Shown here: positions 35,064-43,641 of the stretch, one piece after another | Layout: each line of letters starts with the position of its first letter | Numbering within the stretch: position 1 is the first letter of the stretch | NCBI GenBank assembly: GCA_000432735.1 | Contig: FR887822.1 | Span: 55,236 to 119,235 of the forward strand | DNA: 64,000 bases | From: Bacteroides sp. CAG:443 | GTDB lineage: Bacteria > Bacteroidota > Bacteroidia > Bacteroidales > Bacteroidaceae | Direction of reading: 5' to 3' | Made by a program: the position numbers and the translations under genes | The notes under the pieces: generated by a model | What the model saw: only the letters and a program-made list of their open reading frames with translations | Database searches by the model: none | What the model was told of the DNA's origin: nothing

Positions 35064-35813
35064 TCAGTTAAATATCACTTTACAACGAACGACAACTTCC
35101 GTGCCATTCTTTTTTATTTCTATATCAAATTCATTTTCGCCCACCTGCTCACGGTAGAAGCTCAGCTTGTCGCCGTAATAGCTTTCGGCAACGTATGCCA
35201 CTTCAAAGCGGCGGATGGATTTATTGCGAAACATTTCGAGTGGGAACAAATCGAGTGCATGCTCAATATACTTGATGCTGTTGACGTGACCGTTGAGGTC
35301 AATGTCACTGTATTTCACCAGGTATTCGGAACATGGAACCTGCTCTGTCACCTTTACACGGCCTGCCTTGGCAATGGGACACTCCTTCTTACAAATATAG
35401 TCGGTTATCTTTCCTCCATGCAGCGCAAGCAAGTCGGCGGGCTTACGGGTTTCCATACTGATCATTGCCCAGATGGAACGTGCATACCCTATCGGTTTAC
35501 CGTCCTGATTCAGGATAGCAAAATTACGGTCGGTGAACAGACGATATACATTTTCCACCCACGTCTGGATGCTGAACTTCTCGTATGCACGGGGCATTTC
35601 CTCCATTTCCACCGCCAGACGCGAAAGTACCCATGTATAATGGTTCTCGTTCAGGGTAGCAATGCCGAAGCCACGTTCCGCAGCATGAAAGCCTGCACAG
35701 TTCAACAGGTGGTTGCCCAATACGCCCATCGTAAGTTTTTCCGTAAAATCTACGTGGAACGGTTCTGCAACAAACGGGTAGGTACTAACTTTATTATCCT
35801 CACTCATAACCAT
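35064..35813 (-). CDS. Acyl-ACP thioesterase
   Basis: The 249-residue product resembles FatA/FatB-type acyl-acyl carrier protein thioesterases with two hot-dog domains: SRLAVEMEEMPRAYEKFSIQTWVE near residue 66 and the catalytic-type DIDLNGHVNSIKYIEHALD segment near 170. It releases fatty acids from ACP in the cytoplasm. It sits within the ilv operon, 2 bases after ilvN and 22 before ilvC. A link between branched-chain precursors and branched-chain fatty acids is an attractive inference, but the sequence alone cannot show it. Confidence 0.88.
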   Translation of the reverse strand: MVMSEDNKVSTYPFVAEPFHVDFTEKLTMGVLGNHLLNCAGFHAAERGFGIATLNENHYTWVLSRLAVEMEEMPRAYEKFSIQTWVENVYRLFTDRNFAILNQDGKPIGYARSIWAMISMETRKPADLLALHGGKITDYICKKECPIAKAGRVKVTEQVPCSEYLVKYSDIDLNGHVNSIKYIEHALDLFPLEMFRNKSIRRFEVAYVAESYYGDKLSFYREQVGENEFDIEIKKNGTEVVVRCKVIFN

Positions 35814-35815
35814 CT

Positions 35816-36370
35816 TTATTGTTTTTCGTTTCTATATCGTTCTTCCCGGTGTGCCAGGTACTCGTTAACACGCTCAAAACAACTGGTCGAAATTGCAATT
35901 CTTCCTGAGCGGACAAACTGCAATACACAATTCAGATTTTTCAGTTCCTGATACAAACTCGTAATATCGTCGCTCATGCCCGTCATCTCTACAACAGAGA
36001 ATGTAGGATTTACTTCTACAATATGTGCCCCATAGCGACGTACAACCTTCGAAGGTTCTGCCGTTGCCTGAAACTCGGGTGTGGAAACTTTATACATGGC
36101 TACCTCACGCTGGAAGATTTCCTTGTCGGTAAAGTAATGTGCCTGTATCACGTCCATTTTCTTTTCTATCTGACGTACCAGTTTCTCTATGATATCAGGG
36201 GTAGTCCAGCAAGTAATGGTATACTTATGTACTCCTTTAATGGAAGAAGCAGACACGTTCAGACTTTCGATGTTTATCTGGCGGCGTGTAAACACAGCCG
36301 TTACCTGATTCAACAAACCGGCTATGTTTTCCGAATGAACGATTATCGTATATAATGTCTTATTATCCAT
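35816..36370 (-). CDS. ilvN: Acetolactate synthase small (regulatory) subunit
   Basis: The 184-residue product begins with an ACT domain (LYTIIVHSENIAGLLNQVTAVFTRRQINIESLNV, written here only by its key glycine and Asn residues near 15-20) and ends with the family's C-terminal domain. It gives valine feedback control to the catalytic subunit IlvB. The gene follows ilvB by 12 bases and is 2 bases before the thioesterase gene. The length is typical of IlvN/IlvH. Confidence 0.93.
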   Translation of the reverse strand: MDNKTLYTIIVHSENIAGLLNQVTAVFTRRQINIESLNVSASSIKGVHKYTITCWTTPDIIEKLVRQIEKKMDVIQAHYFTDKEIFQREVAMYKVSTPEFQATAEPSKVVRRYGAHIVEVNPTFSVVEMTGMSDDITSLYQELKNLNCVLQFVRSGRIAISTSCFERVNEYLAHREERYRNEKQ

Positions 36371-36382
36371 AGTTACTCTTAA

Positions 36383-38080
36383 TTAACAGTCCAACAGCAT
36401 ATAGTTTACGGGACTTCCCGGAGGAGTCATCGGCAATACCTTTCCTTCTTCCACCACACAGGTTTCCAGCAGGAACGGTCCGTCGGTTTCCAGCATCTCA
36501 CGAATGGCGTCGTTCAACTCGGAACGGTCCATTACTCTGCGGGAAGGAATACCATACGCCGAAGCAATCTGCATGTAGTCGGGGTTCATCATCGGGGTAA
36601 ACGAATAGCGGTGTCTGAAGAACATAGCCTGCCACTGGCGGACATTGCCCAGGAAATTGTTATTCATCAAAATAATCTTTACCGGCGATTTCTGCTCCAT
36701 TATCGTACCCAGTTCCTGCATGGTCATCTGCAAACCTCCGTCGCCCATAAATGCGCAAACCGTACGTCCGGGACATCCGAAGGTAGCACCGATAGCGGCC
36801 GGCAGGCAGAATCCCATCGTTCCCATACCGCCCGAAGTTACAAGGCTGCGGTTCTTGGTAAACTTAAAGTAGCGGCAAGCTAACATTTGGTTCTGACCGA
36901 CATCTGTCACCAGTATCGCTTCGTTGTTCGTTGCTTCGCTTACTGAATGAACTACTTCACCCATATTTAAAGGACCTTCCGTCGGATAAACTTCAGGCTT
37001 TATAACCTGAGTATATTCTTTCTCCTCATAGGGCTGGAAACTGGCAATCCATTCGGTATGTTTCTGAGGGTGTATTCGCTCGGTAAGCATGGACAATGTA
37101 CGTTTACAATTTCCCAAAACAGGGACATCTACCGGTACATTCTTGCCAATCTCAGAAGGATCGACATCCAAATGAATGACTTTTGCCTGACGGGCATAGG
37201 TGGACAAATCACCGGTTACACGGTCGTCAAAACGCATTCCTACCGCAATGAGCACATCACATTCGTTGGTTTTGACGTTCGGACCAAGATTCCCGTGCAT
37301 ACCCAACATACCCTTATTCAGCGGATGACCGGAAGGAAGTGCCGAAAGTCCCAGCAAAGTACATCCACAAGGCATATCAGCCTTTTCGACGAACTTACGC
37401 AATTCTTCCTGCGCGCCGCCCAGTTCTACACCCTGGCCGACCAATACCAAGGGACGTTGAGCATTGTTTATCAGTTCTGCCGCCTTGTCTACTTCGTCCA
37501 TATCCGTTTCCGGATCGGGATCATAACTGCGGATAAAGTCAACATCTACCGGTTCATAATCGGTCATTTCAGTCTGTGCATTCTTGGCAAAGTCGAGAAC
37601 CACCGGTCCGGGACGTCCGCTTCGTGCGATATAAAAGGCACGTGAAACCGCCCATGCTACGTCGTCCGCGCGGCGTATCTGATAACTCCATTTCGAAATA
37701 GGCTGCGTAATACCCACCAGATCGACTTCCTGAAAGGCATCCGTTCCCAACAGACTGGCACCTACCTGCCCTGCGATGACAACAATAGGCGTACTGTCTA
37801 TCATGGCATCGGCCACACCTGTAATGGTATTTGTAGCTCCCGGTCCACTGGTTACCAGACAAACTCCAACTTCTCCCGAAACTCGGGCAAATCCTTGAGC
37901 AGCATGAGCCGCTCCTTGTTCGTGACGAACCAGTATATGGTTCAATTTATCTCTGTGGTCGTACAATGCATCGAATACAGGCATGATAGCTCCTCCCGGA
38001 TAACCGAAAAGAGTCTTTACTCCTTCATGCTCCAATGAACGCATCAATGCTTCCGACCCTGTAATTCTTTCTTTAGCCAT
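36383..38080 (-). CDS. ilvB: Acetolactate synthase large subunit
   Basis: IlvB joins two pyruvates (or pyruvate and 2-oxobutyrate) to make acetohydroxy acids, the first committed step of branched-chain amino acid synthesis. The 565-residue product has the family's FGYPGGAIMPVFDAL N-terminus, the catalytic Glu in HEQGAAHAAQGFAR near 54, and the thiamine diphosphate/Mg site GDGGLQMTMQELGTIMEQ with the NNNFLGNVRQW segment. It lies between ilvD and ilvN in the operon, 27 bases after ilvD. Confidence 0.95.
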   Translation of the reverse strand: MAKERITGSEALMRSLEHEGVKTLFGYPGGAIMPVFDALYDHRDKLNHILVRHEQGAAHAAQGFARVSGEVGVCLVTSGPGATNTITGVADAMIDSTPIVVIAGQVGASLLGTDAFQEVDLVGITQPISKWSYQIRRADDVAWAVSRAFYIARSGRPGPVVLDFAKNAQTEMTDYEPVDVDFIRSYDPDPETDMDEVDKAAELINNAQRPLVLVGQGVELGGAQEELRKFVEKADMPCGCTLLGLSALPSGHPLNKGMLGMHGNLGPNVKTNECDVLIAVGMRFDDRVTGDLSTYARQAKVIHLDVDPSEIGKNVPVDVPVLGNCKRTLSMLTERIHPQKHTEWIASFQPYEEKEYTQVIKPEVYPTEGPLNMGEVVHSVSEATNNEAILVTDVGQNQMLACRYFKFTKNRSLVTSGGMGTMGFCLPAAIGATFGCPGRTVCAFMGDGGLQMTMQELGTIMEQKSPVKIILMNNNFLGNVRQWQAMFFRHRYSFTPMMNPDYMQIASAYGIPSRRVMDRSELNDAIREMLETDGPFLLETCVVEEGKVLPMTPPGSPVNYMLLDC

Positions 38081-38107
38081 AAATCAAAATGAAGAATAAA
38101 TAGTTCC

Positions 38108-39907
38108 TTATACAATTCTTACTCCACCCTTATCGGCTGAGCTTACCATACTGGCATAAGCTCGCAATGCCTTCGACACCTGACGGTTACGAGTAACAGG
38201 TGTCATGGGGCGTGCTGCCAGTTCCTCGTCGGTGAGTTTCACATTTATCGTACGGTTTGGTATATCAATCTCAATAATATCTCCGTCTACTATCTTACCG
38301 ATATTTCCGCCGGCTGCTGCTTCGGGAGAAATATGTCCAATACTCAGACCGGAAGTACCTCCACTAAACCGGCCATCTGTAATCAAGGCACATTCTTTTC
38401 CCAAATGTTTCGACTTGATATACGAAGTAGGATAAAGCATTTCCTGCATGCCCGGTCCACCTTTCGGTCCTTCGTGAGTAATGACGACTACATCTCCGCT
38501 CACAACTTTGCCACCAAGGATACCTTCGCATGCCGATTCCTGTGAATCGAACACTTTGGCTGGACCAGAGAACTTCCAGATGCTTTCGTCTACTCCGGCA
38601 GTCTTTACCACACAACCATCTTGCGCAATATTCCCTTTCAGTACAGCCAATCCTCCATCTTTGCTGTAAGCATGCTGCAAATCGCGGATGCAACCGGTAG
38701 CACGATCTGTATCAAGTTCTTTATACGTGTTGTTTTGAGAGCCCAACTGGATATTGAATTTACCGCCCGGCGCACTTGTATAAATACGCATAGCCTCAGC
38801 ATCTACATCCGGTTTACAGATATTGTATTTGGCAATTGCCTCTCCTAATGTAGAACCATCGACTCGGTGTACGGTAGTATCGAGCAGTCCTCCCTTTGCC
38901 AGTTCTCCTAATATATTAAGGATACCGCCGGCACGATTGACATCCTGAATATGATATTTCTGTGTATTGGGAGCGACCTTGCACAAACAAGGTACCCGAC
39001 GCGACAACATATCGATGTCATCCATCTTGAAATCTACTTCTGCTTCATGAGCAACAGCCAACAAATGTAATACGGTGTTGGTAGAACCTCCCATCGCAAT
39101 ATCCAGTGTCATGGCATTCAGGAAGGCCTGACGGGTAGCGATACTGCGCGGTAACACGCTGTCGTCACCTTCTTCGTAATACTTATAGGCATTCTTCACA
39201 ATCAGTTCGGCAGCATCCCGGAACAAACGCTTACGGTTTTCGTGAGTAGCGACAATCGTTCCGTTTCCAGGCAAAGCCAATCCAATAGCTTCATTCAGGC
39301 AGTTCATGGAATTTGCCGTAAACATTCCCGAACAACAACCACATCCAGGACAAGCGTGACGTTCTATTTCTGCTACATCTTCATCACTCACTGTTGAATC
39401 GGCCGATTTAATCATGGCATCTATCAAATCAAGATGCATGCCTCCCCACTCTCCAGCTTCCATCGGACCGCCGGAAACAAATACAGTAGGGATATTCAGT
39501 CGCATTGCGGCCATAAGCATTCCCGGAGTAATCTTGTCGCAATTCGAAATGCAGACCATCGCATCTGCCTTATGGGCATTCACCATATATTCCACACTGT
39601 CGGCTATGATGTCACGGGAAGGCAAAGAATACAGCATTCCGTCGTGCCCCATTGCAATGCCATCGTCAATGGCAATGGTATTAAATTCAGCAGCAAAGCA
39701 TCCCAATTTCTCGATTTCCGCTTTTACCTGCTGGCCTATTTCGTGTAAATGTGTATGGCCCGGCACAAACTGCGTAAACGAATTTACAATAGCTATAATG
39801 GGCTTCCCAAACATTTCCTTCTTCATACCGTTGGCTACCCATAAGGCTCTAGCTCCTGCCATACGGCGACCTTCGGTACTCATCGAACTGCGTAACTGAT
39901 GTTTCAT
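38108..39907 (-). CDS. ilvD: Dihydroxy-acid dehydratase
   Basis: IlvD dehydrates dihydroxyisovalerate and dihydroxymethylvalerate to the 2-oxo acids, using an iron-sulfur cluster. The 599-residue product has the FeS ligand segments [10 protein letters not shown] and [19 protein letters not shown], and the [20 protein letters not shown] block near 500. The ATG at 39907 is preferred: it follows AGGAGATAAATGTA, whereas a longer frame from 39970 would read through the attenuator hairpin. It is the first structural gene of the ilv unit behind a leader peptide and terminator. Confidence 0.94.
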   Translation of the reverse strand: MKHQLRSSMSTEGRRMAGARALWVANGMKKEMFGKPIIAIVNSFTQFVPGHTHLHEIGQQVKAEIEKLGCFAAEFNTIAIDDGIAMGHDGMLYSLPSRDIIADSVEYMVNAHKADAMVCISNCDKITPGMLMAAMRLNIPTVFVSGGPMEAGEWGGMHLDLIDAMIKSADSTVSDEDVAEIERHACPGCGCCSGMFTANSMNCLNEAIGLALPGNGTIVATHENRKRLFRDAAELIVKNAYKYYEEGDDSVLPRSIATRQAFLNAMTLDIAMGGSTNTVLHLLAVAHEAEVDFKMDDIDMLSRRVPCLCKVAPNTQKYHIQDVNRAGGILNILGELAKGGLLDTTVHRVDGSTLGEAIAKYNICKPDVDAEAMRIYTSAPGGKFNIQLGSQNNTYKELDTDRATGCIRDLQHAYSKDGGLAVLKGNIAQDGCVVKTAGVDESIWKFSGPAKVFDSQESACEGILGGKVVSGDVVVITHEGPKGGPGMQEMLYPTSYIKSKHLGKECALITDGRFSGGTSGLSIGHISPEAAAGGNIGKIVDGDIIEIDIPNRTINVKLTDEELAARPMTPVTRNRQVSKALRAYASMVSSADKGGVRIV

Positions 39908-39932
39908 TACATTTATCTCCTTTTCATTAAGT

Positions 39933-39965
39933 AAAAAGCCTTTCTCAACACTGGCGAGAAAGGCT
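39933..39965 (-). terminator. Attenuator terminator of the ilv operon
   Basis: A perfect 10-bp stem (39937-39946 with 39956-39965) has a 9-base loop and runs into TTTTT on the minus strand. It lies between the leader peptide and ilvD, as expected of a transcription attenuator. Confidence 0.85.
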
Positions 39966-40006
39966 TCCATACATATTTCCTTATGTGAACTGTATACACG
40001 AAAACT

Positions 40007-40090
40007 TTACTCACCTCTTGGTTCTTTCACCACGACGCGAATAATATGCAGGACTGCCAAGTTAATTCGTATATCAGTTATCACTTTCAT
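40007..40090 (-). CDS. ilv leader peptide (27 residues)
   Basis: On the minus strand an ATG at 40090 opens a 27-codon frame ending in TAA. It begins MKVITDIRINLAVLHIIRVV and ends VKEPRGE. Twelve of its 27 residues are Val, Ile or Leu, including Ile-Ile and Val-Val-Val runs. It stands between the promoter and the attenuator terminator. By analogy with enterobacterial ilv leaders, ribosome stalling when charged branched-chain tRNAs run short should allow read-through into ilvD. I have not worked out the antiterminator pairing. It is too short for most gene finders. Confidence 0.8.
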   Translation of the reverse strand: MKVITDIRINLAVLHIIRVVVKEPRGE

Positions 40091-40115
40091 GTTATCTTGC
40101 TTTGTTTTACGTCTG

Positions 40116-40146
40116 CAAAGGTAAAGGCTTTTTCGGAACAAACAAA
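40116..40146 (-). promoter_or_regulatory. Promoter of the ilv operon
   Basis: On the minus strand TTTG (40143-40146), a 19-base spacer and TACCTTTG (40116-40123) match the Bacteroidetes promoter and place the start just before the leader peptide. Confidence 0.8.
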
Positions 40147-40304
40147 TAAAATGAAAGAAATTTTCAATAAAAAATAATCATTAGTAAGTTCTGGGGCTTA
40201 TTTTATATCCAAATTCTTTTTATATAGTCTTTATTGCCGCTTTTATTTGTGAAAATACTAACAGAAAGAAGAAATCCCTCTTTTAATAAATCATTTTTTA
40301 TTCG

Positions 40305-40312
40305 TACCTTTG
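40305..40312 (+). promoter_or_regulatory. -7 element before the FKBP gene
   Basis: TACCTTTG fits the -7 consensus and lies 38 bases before the ATG at 40351. The -33 element is weak. Confidence 0.6.
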
Positions 40313-40350
40313 GCGAAAATTCAATCATTATAAACACATTTATTTGAAGT

Positions 40351-40947
40351 ATGGAAAATAAATACATCACCGTAGCATATCGTCTGTATGCTATTGCTGA
40401 CGGAAAGAAAGAATTGCTGGAAGAAGCAACTGTAGAACATCCGTTCCAGTTTATTTCTGGTATCGGATACACACTCGATAAATTTGAAAAAGAAATCACA
40501 GCACTGAGCAAAGGAGATAACTTCAATTTTACAATTCCTTGCGCAGAAGCATACGGAGAGCGTAACGAAGATAACGTACGTCAGGTTTCTAAATCTATGT
40601 TTTGCGATCCTGACGGTAATTTCGACAGCGAAAATATCTTCCCGGGCAATATCATTATGCTGAGCGATGCAGAAGGACATCAGTTCTATGCCAACGTAGG
40701 TGAAATTACTGAAGACAAAGTAGTGCTCGACCTGAACCATCCTCATGCCGGCAAAGACTTGATCTTTGAAGGTACTATTACAGAAATGCGTCCTGCTACC
40801 AATAAAGAAATAGAAGGAATGGTCAACATGATGAGTGGAGAAGGATGTGGCTGCGGATGTGACAGCTGCGGCGGAGGCTGCGGAGATCATGAGCACCATC
40901 ACCATGACGAAGGATGTTGTGGAGGCGGATGCGGCCATTGCCACTAA
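40351..40947 (+). CDS. SlyD-like FKBP peptidyl-prolyl isomerase with metal-binding tail
   Basis: The 198-residue product is an FKBP/SlyD-type peptidyl-prolyl isomerase and chaperone: FQFISGIGYTLDKFEKEI near residue 33 and IPCAEAYGERN near 64, followed by the IF (insert-in-flap) domain. After about residue 158 it carries a Cys/His/Gly-rich tail (GEGCGCGCDSCGGGCG, EHHHHDEGCC, CGHCH). Such tails in SlyD bind nickel and other metals. The protein is cytoplasmic. It has its own promoter and terminator. A role in metal homeostasis or metalloprotein maturation is inferred from the tail. Confidence 0.9.
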   Translation: MENKYITVAYRLYAIADGKKELLEEATVEHPFQFISGIGYTLDKFEKEITALSKGDNFNFTIPCAEAYGERNEDNVRQVSKSMFCDPDGNFDSENIFPGNIIMLSDAEGHQFYANVGEITEDKVVLDLNHPHAGKDLIFEGTITEMRPATNKEIEGMVNMMSGEGCGCGCDSCGGGCGDHEHHHHDEGCCGGGCGHCH

Positions 40948-40966
40948 TTAATTTAATACCAATCAC

Positions 40967-41007
40967 AAAAAGCACAATGTGTCATATCTTGATGCATTGT
41001 GCTTTTT
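40967..41007 (+). terminator. Terminator after the FKBP gene
   Basis: A 13-bp stem AAAAAGCACAATG (40967-40979) with CATTGTGCTTTTT (40995-41007) ends in Ts. It stops 16 bases before the BadF-type gene. Confidence 0.85.
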
Positions 41008-41023
41008 ATAACCACCTTTCATT

Positions 41024-41863
41024 ATGATACTTATAGCCGACAGTGGATCTACCAAAACCGATTGGTGCTACGGTACGGAAACAACCAATTGCAAAATTGT
41101 CCAGACGGAAGGAATCAACCCGTTCCATCAGTCTGAAGAAAAGATACGGTCTATCATCCATGATGAACTTCTTCCACAACTGGACACTCCACTCCAGCGC
41201 TGCACGGCTATTTACTTCTATGGTGCCGGATGCTTGCCATCCAAAACGGCCTCCATCACTCAGGTGTTACAAGAATATTTTCCGAACGCTGACATTTTTG
41301 TGGAGACAGATCTGCTGGGAGCTGCACGTGCCTTATGTAAAGACAAAGCAGGAATAGCCTGCATACTCGGAACAGGATCCAACTCATGCTTATACGATGG
41401 GGAAAAAATCATACGGAACATTCCGCCACTGGGATATATTTTAGGAGATGAAGGCAGCGGAGCATACTTGGGAAAACGATTTATAGGCGATTGTCTGAAA
41501 GGACAATTACCCGAGATATTACAGCATGGATTACAAGAAAAGCTCAATCTTACAATCTCTGAGATATTGGATAATGTATATCGCCGGCCACAAGCCAATC
41601 GCTTTCTGGCCTCACTCACTCCTTATATTTATGAACATAAGAGGATGCCACAGGTACACGCATTCTTATTAGATTGCTTCGGAGAGTTCTTCCGCCGCAA
41701 TGTCCTGCTATATCCACAAATGTATCCAGTTTCCTTTGTCGGTTCTATTGCATGGTTCTTTCACGAAGAACTTGAAGAATCGGCACATTCCTTTCATATA
41801 CCACTTGGAATTTTTATAAAGAACCCAATAGACGAACTGATGCATTACCACTTGAGCCATTAA
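41024..41863 (+). CDS. BadF/BcrA-family kinase, N-acetylglucosamine kinase-like
   Basis: The 279-residue product has the ASKHA ATPase fold: phosphate-1 DSGSTKTDW at 6-14, phosphate-2 AGIACILGTGSNS near 111, and GDEGSGAYLGKRFIGD near 141. These match the BadF/BadG/BcrA/BcrD family, whose bacterial members of this size are usually N-acetylglucosamine kinases. It should phosphorylate an amino sugar in the cytoplasm, perhaps from cell-wall recycling or host glycans. The substrate is inferred. The gap from 41864 to 42149 holds only the promoter of the next gene. Confidence 0.8.
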   Translation: MILIADSGSTKTDWCYGTETTNCKIVQTEGINPFHQSEEKIRSIIHDELLPQLDTPLQRCTAIYFYGAGCLPSKTASITQVLQEYFPNADIFVETDLLGAARALCKDKAGIACILGTGSNSCLYDGEKIIRNIPPLGYILGDEGSGAYLGKRFIGDCLKGQLPEILQHGLQEKLNLTISEILDNVYRRPQANRFLASLTPYIYEHKRMPQVHAFLLDCFGEFFRRNVLLYPQMYPVSFVGSIAWFFHEELEESAHSFHIPLGIFIKNPIDELMHYHLSH

Positions 41864-42048
41864 TAAAATAAAAAAGGGAATCTTCCCAGACTCCCAATCT
41901 TCATTAACCTTAAATCTAATACCATGAAAAACACGATGCAAAGATATTGATTATATGTTATACAACACAATAGAAGCTCTAAAAAAACTACTATATTAAC
42001 TACATTTAACAAGCACGAGCTTCTATTTACAAAAACAAACTAAATTTG

Positions 42049-42080
42049 TTTGCATAATAAAGAGACAATGTCTATTTTTG
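42049..42080 (+). promoter_or_regulatory. Promoter of the sugar-phosphate transferase gene
   Basis: TTTG (42049-42052), a 20-base spacer and TATTTTTG (42073-42080) fit the consensus. The leader of about 65 bases to the ATG at 42150 is AT-rich. Confidence 0.7.
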
Positions 42081-42149
42081 TATAAATTTTTAATTACGCA
42101 TTCATAGACGCCAATAATTTAAAGAATATTAACCTATCGTTATTTTGTT

Positions 42150-43568
42150 ATGGAGAATTATATTAATAATACTGTACGAAACAATAGCATAATAAAGCTG
42201 TGCGTGCTTTTAGGGGAATTATGCATTAGTTGCGGTTTATTTTATATATTTTACTTAGGTGCTATTTACCAAGGGAAATACACAGAATTAACAGCTACAT
42301 TGCCCCAAGTATTAATTATAATCTTTCTATGTTATCTGGTATGCTGTCTTCAAGGAGGAATAGTCTTACACTTGCGTAAAATTTATCCATATCAGATAAT
42401 CATGCGTGTATTCCGTAACGTTTTTTATTTTTCAATACTATCGGGTACTTTATTAAGTGTTGGAAAGTTTATGAATATATACTCTTTGTTCTTTCCTATA
42501 TACATTTCAACCTTATTCATTCTATTAAGTATTTTCCGGTTAGTATTTAGAAGTATTTTAAAAGGCCTACGTTCGAAAGGGAAAAATTTACGCTATGTAG
42601 TACTGGTAGGAAGTACTTCGAATAACATTGAGATGTACTATGAATTGTCAGATGATCCATCTACCGGCTATAGAGTGAATGGCTATTTCGACGATGAGCC
42701 CAACCCTGAAATGCCTTCCCAGTGTCCCTATTTGGGACGTCCGGAAGAAATACCAAATTATCTGAAGGACAATTCATACATACATTACCTATTTTGCTGT
42801 CTTCCTTCACGCCGGAGTGAACTGATCATACAAATTATCAATTACTGCGAGAACCATTTAGTTCATTTCTATAGCGTACCTAATCTGCACAACTACTTGC
42901 ATAATAGAGTATACTTTAACATGATGGGAAATGTTCCTTATCTTAGCTTACGACAAGACCCACTAAGTCGTCCGGAAAACAAGTTGCTGAAACGTGCATT
43001 CGATATCATTTTCTCCTTGCTATTCCTGTGCACGCTGTTCCCGATTATACTGATTATTGTTACTATCGTAACCAAACTGACCATGCCGGGTCCTATCTTC
43101 TTTAAACAGAAGCGCAACGGGCTGAATGATAAAGAGTTTTATTGCTACAAGTTCCGTTCGATGAAAGTCAATAAGGAAGCTGATACGTTGCAGGCAACCA
43201 AGGACGATCCCCGTAAGACCCGCTGGGGAAATATCATGCGAAAGACAAACATCGACGAACTGCCCCAGTTCATCAATGTATTGCTGGGCGATATGAGTAT
43301 TGTAGGACCGCGTCCTCACATGCTAAAGCATACGGAAGAATACTCCAAACTGATCAATAAATACATGGTACGACACTTTGTCAAACCCGGCATTACAGGA
43401 TGGAGCCAGGTAACCGGCTACCGAGGTGAGACAAAGGAGCTGAAAGATATGGAAGGACGTGTAATCGGTGACATCTGGTACATCGAGCACTGGAGTTTCT
43501 GGCTGGATATTTACATCATCTACAAGACCGTAAGAAACGCCATCCACGGTGAGAAAAATGCTTATTGA
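42150..43568 (+). CDS. Undecaprenyl-phosphate sugar phosphotransferase (WcaJ/WbaP-like)
   Basis: The 472-residue product is a polyprenyl-phosphate hexose-1-phosphate transferase that starts exopolysaccharide or glycan assembly. Four transmembrane helices fill about residues 13-140, followed by a CoA-binding-like Rossmann domain (VVLVGSTSNNIEMYYELSDD near 150) and the catalytic bacterial sugar transferase domain (KRAFDIIFSLLF near 280, PGPIFFKQKRNG, KFRSMKVN, RKTNIDELPQFINVLLGDMS). No glycosyltransferase or polymerase genes are adjacent, so it is an orphan. The N-terminal half is visibly richer in A and T than the C-terminal half. Glucose is the usual substrate but galactose is possible. Confidence 0.88.
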   Translation: MENYINNTVRNNSIIKLCVLLGELCISCGLFYIFYLGAIYQGKYTELTATLPQVLIIIFLCYLVCCLQGGIVLHLRKIYPYQIIMRVFRNVFYFSILSGTLLSVGKFMNIYSLFFPIYISTLFILLSIFRLVFRSILKGLRSKGKNLRYVVLVGSTSNNIEMYYELSDDPSTGYRVNGYFDDEPNPEMPSQCPYLGRPEEIPNYLKDNSYIHYLFCCLPSRRSELIIQIINYCENHLVHFYSVPNLHNYLHNRVYFNMMGNVPYLSLRQDPLSRPENKLLKRAFDIIFSLLFLCTLFPIILIIVTIVTKLTMPGPIFFKQKRNGLNDKEFYCYKFRSMKVNKEADTLQATKDDPRKTRWGNIMRKTNIDELPQFINVLLGDMSIVGPRPHMLKHTEEYSKLINKYMVRHFVKPGITGWSQVTGYRGETKELKDMEGRVIGDIWYIEHWSFWLDIYIIYKTVRNAIHGEKNAY

Positions 43569-43587
43569 TTTAATATAACGATACAAT

Positions 43588-43635
43588 AACGGCAGAGATT
43601 GTCTGACAAAAAGACGTTCTCTGCCGTTGTTTTTT
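43588..43635 (+). terminator. Terminator after the sugar-phosphate transferase gene
   Basis: AACGGCAGAGA (43588-43598) pairs with TCTCTGCCGTT (43618-43628), and Ts follow. It lies just before the convergent SDR gene end. Confidence 0.85.
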
Positions 43636-43641
43636 ATCCGA

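Noticed and set aside
39908..39970. Longer start for ilvD at 39970
   Set aside because: The extension is encoded by the attenuator hairpin and lies upstream of a strong ribosome site for 39907.
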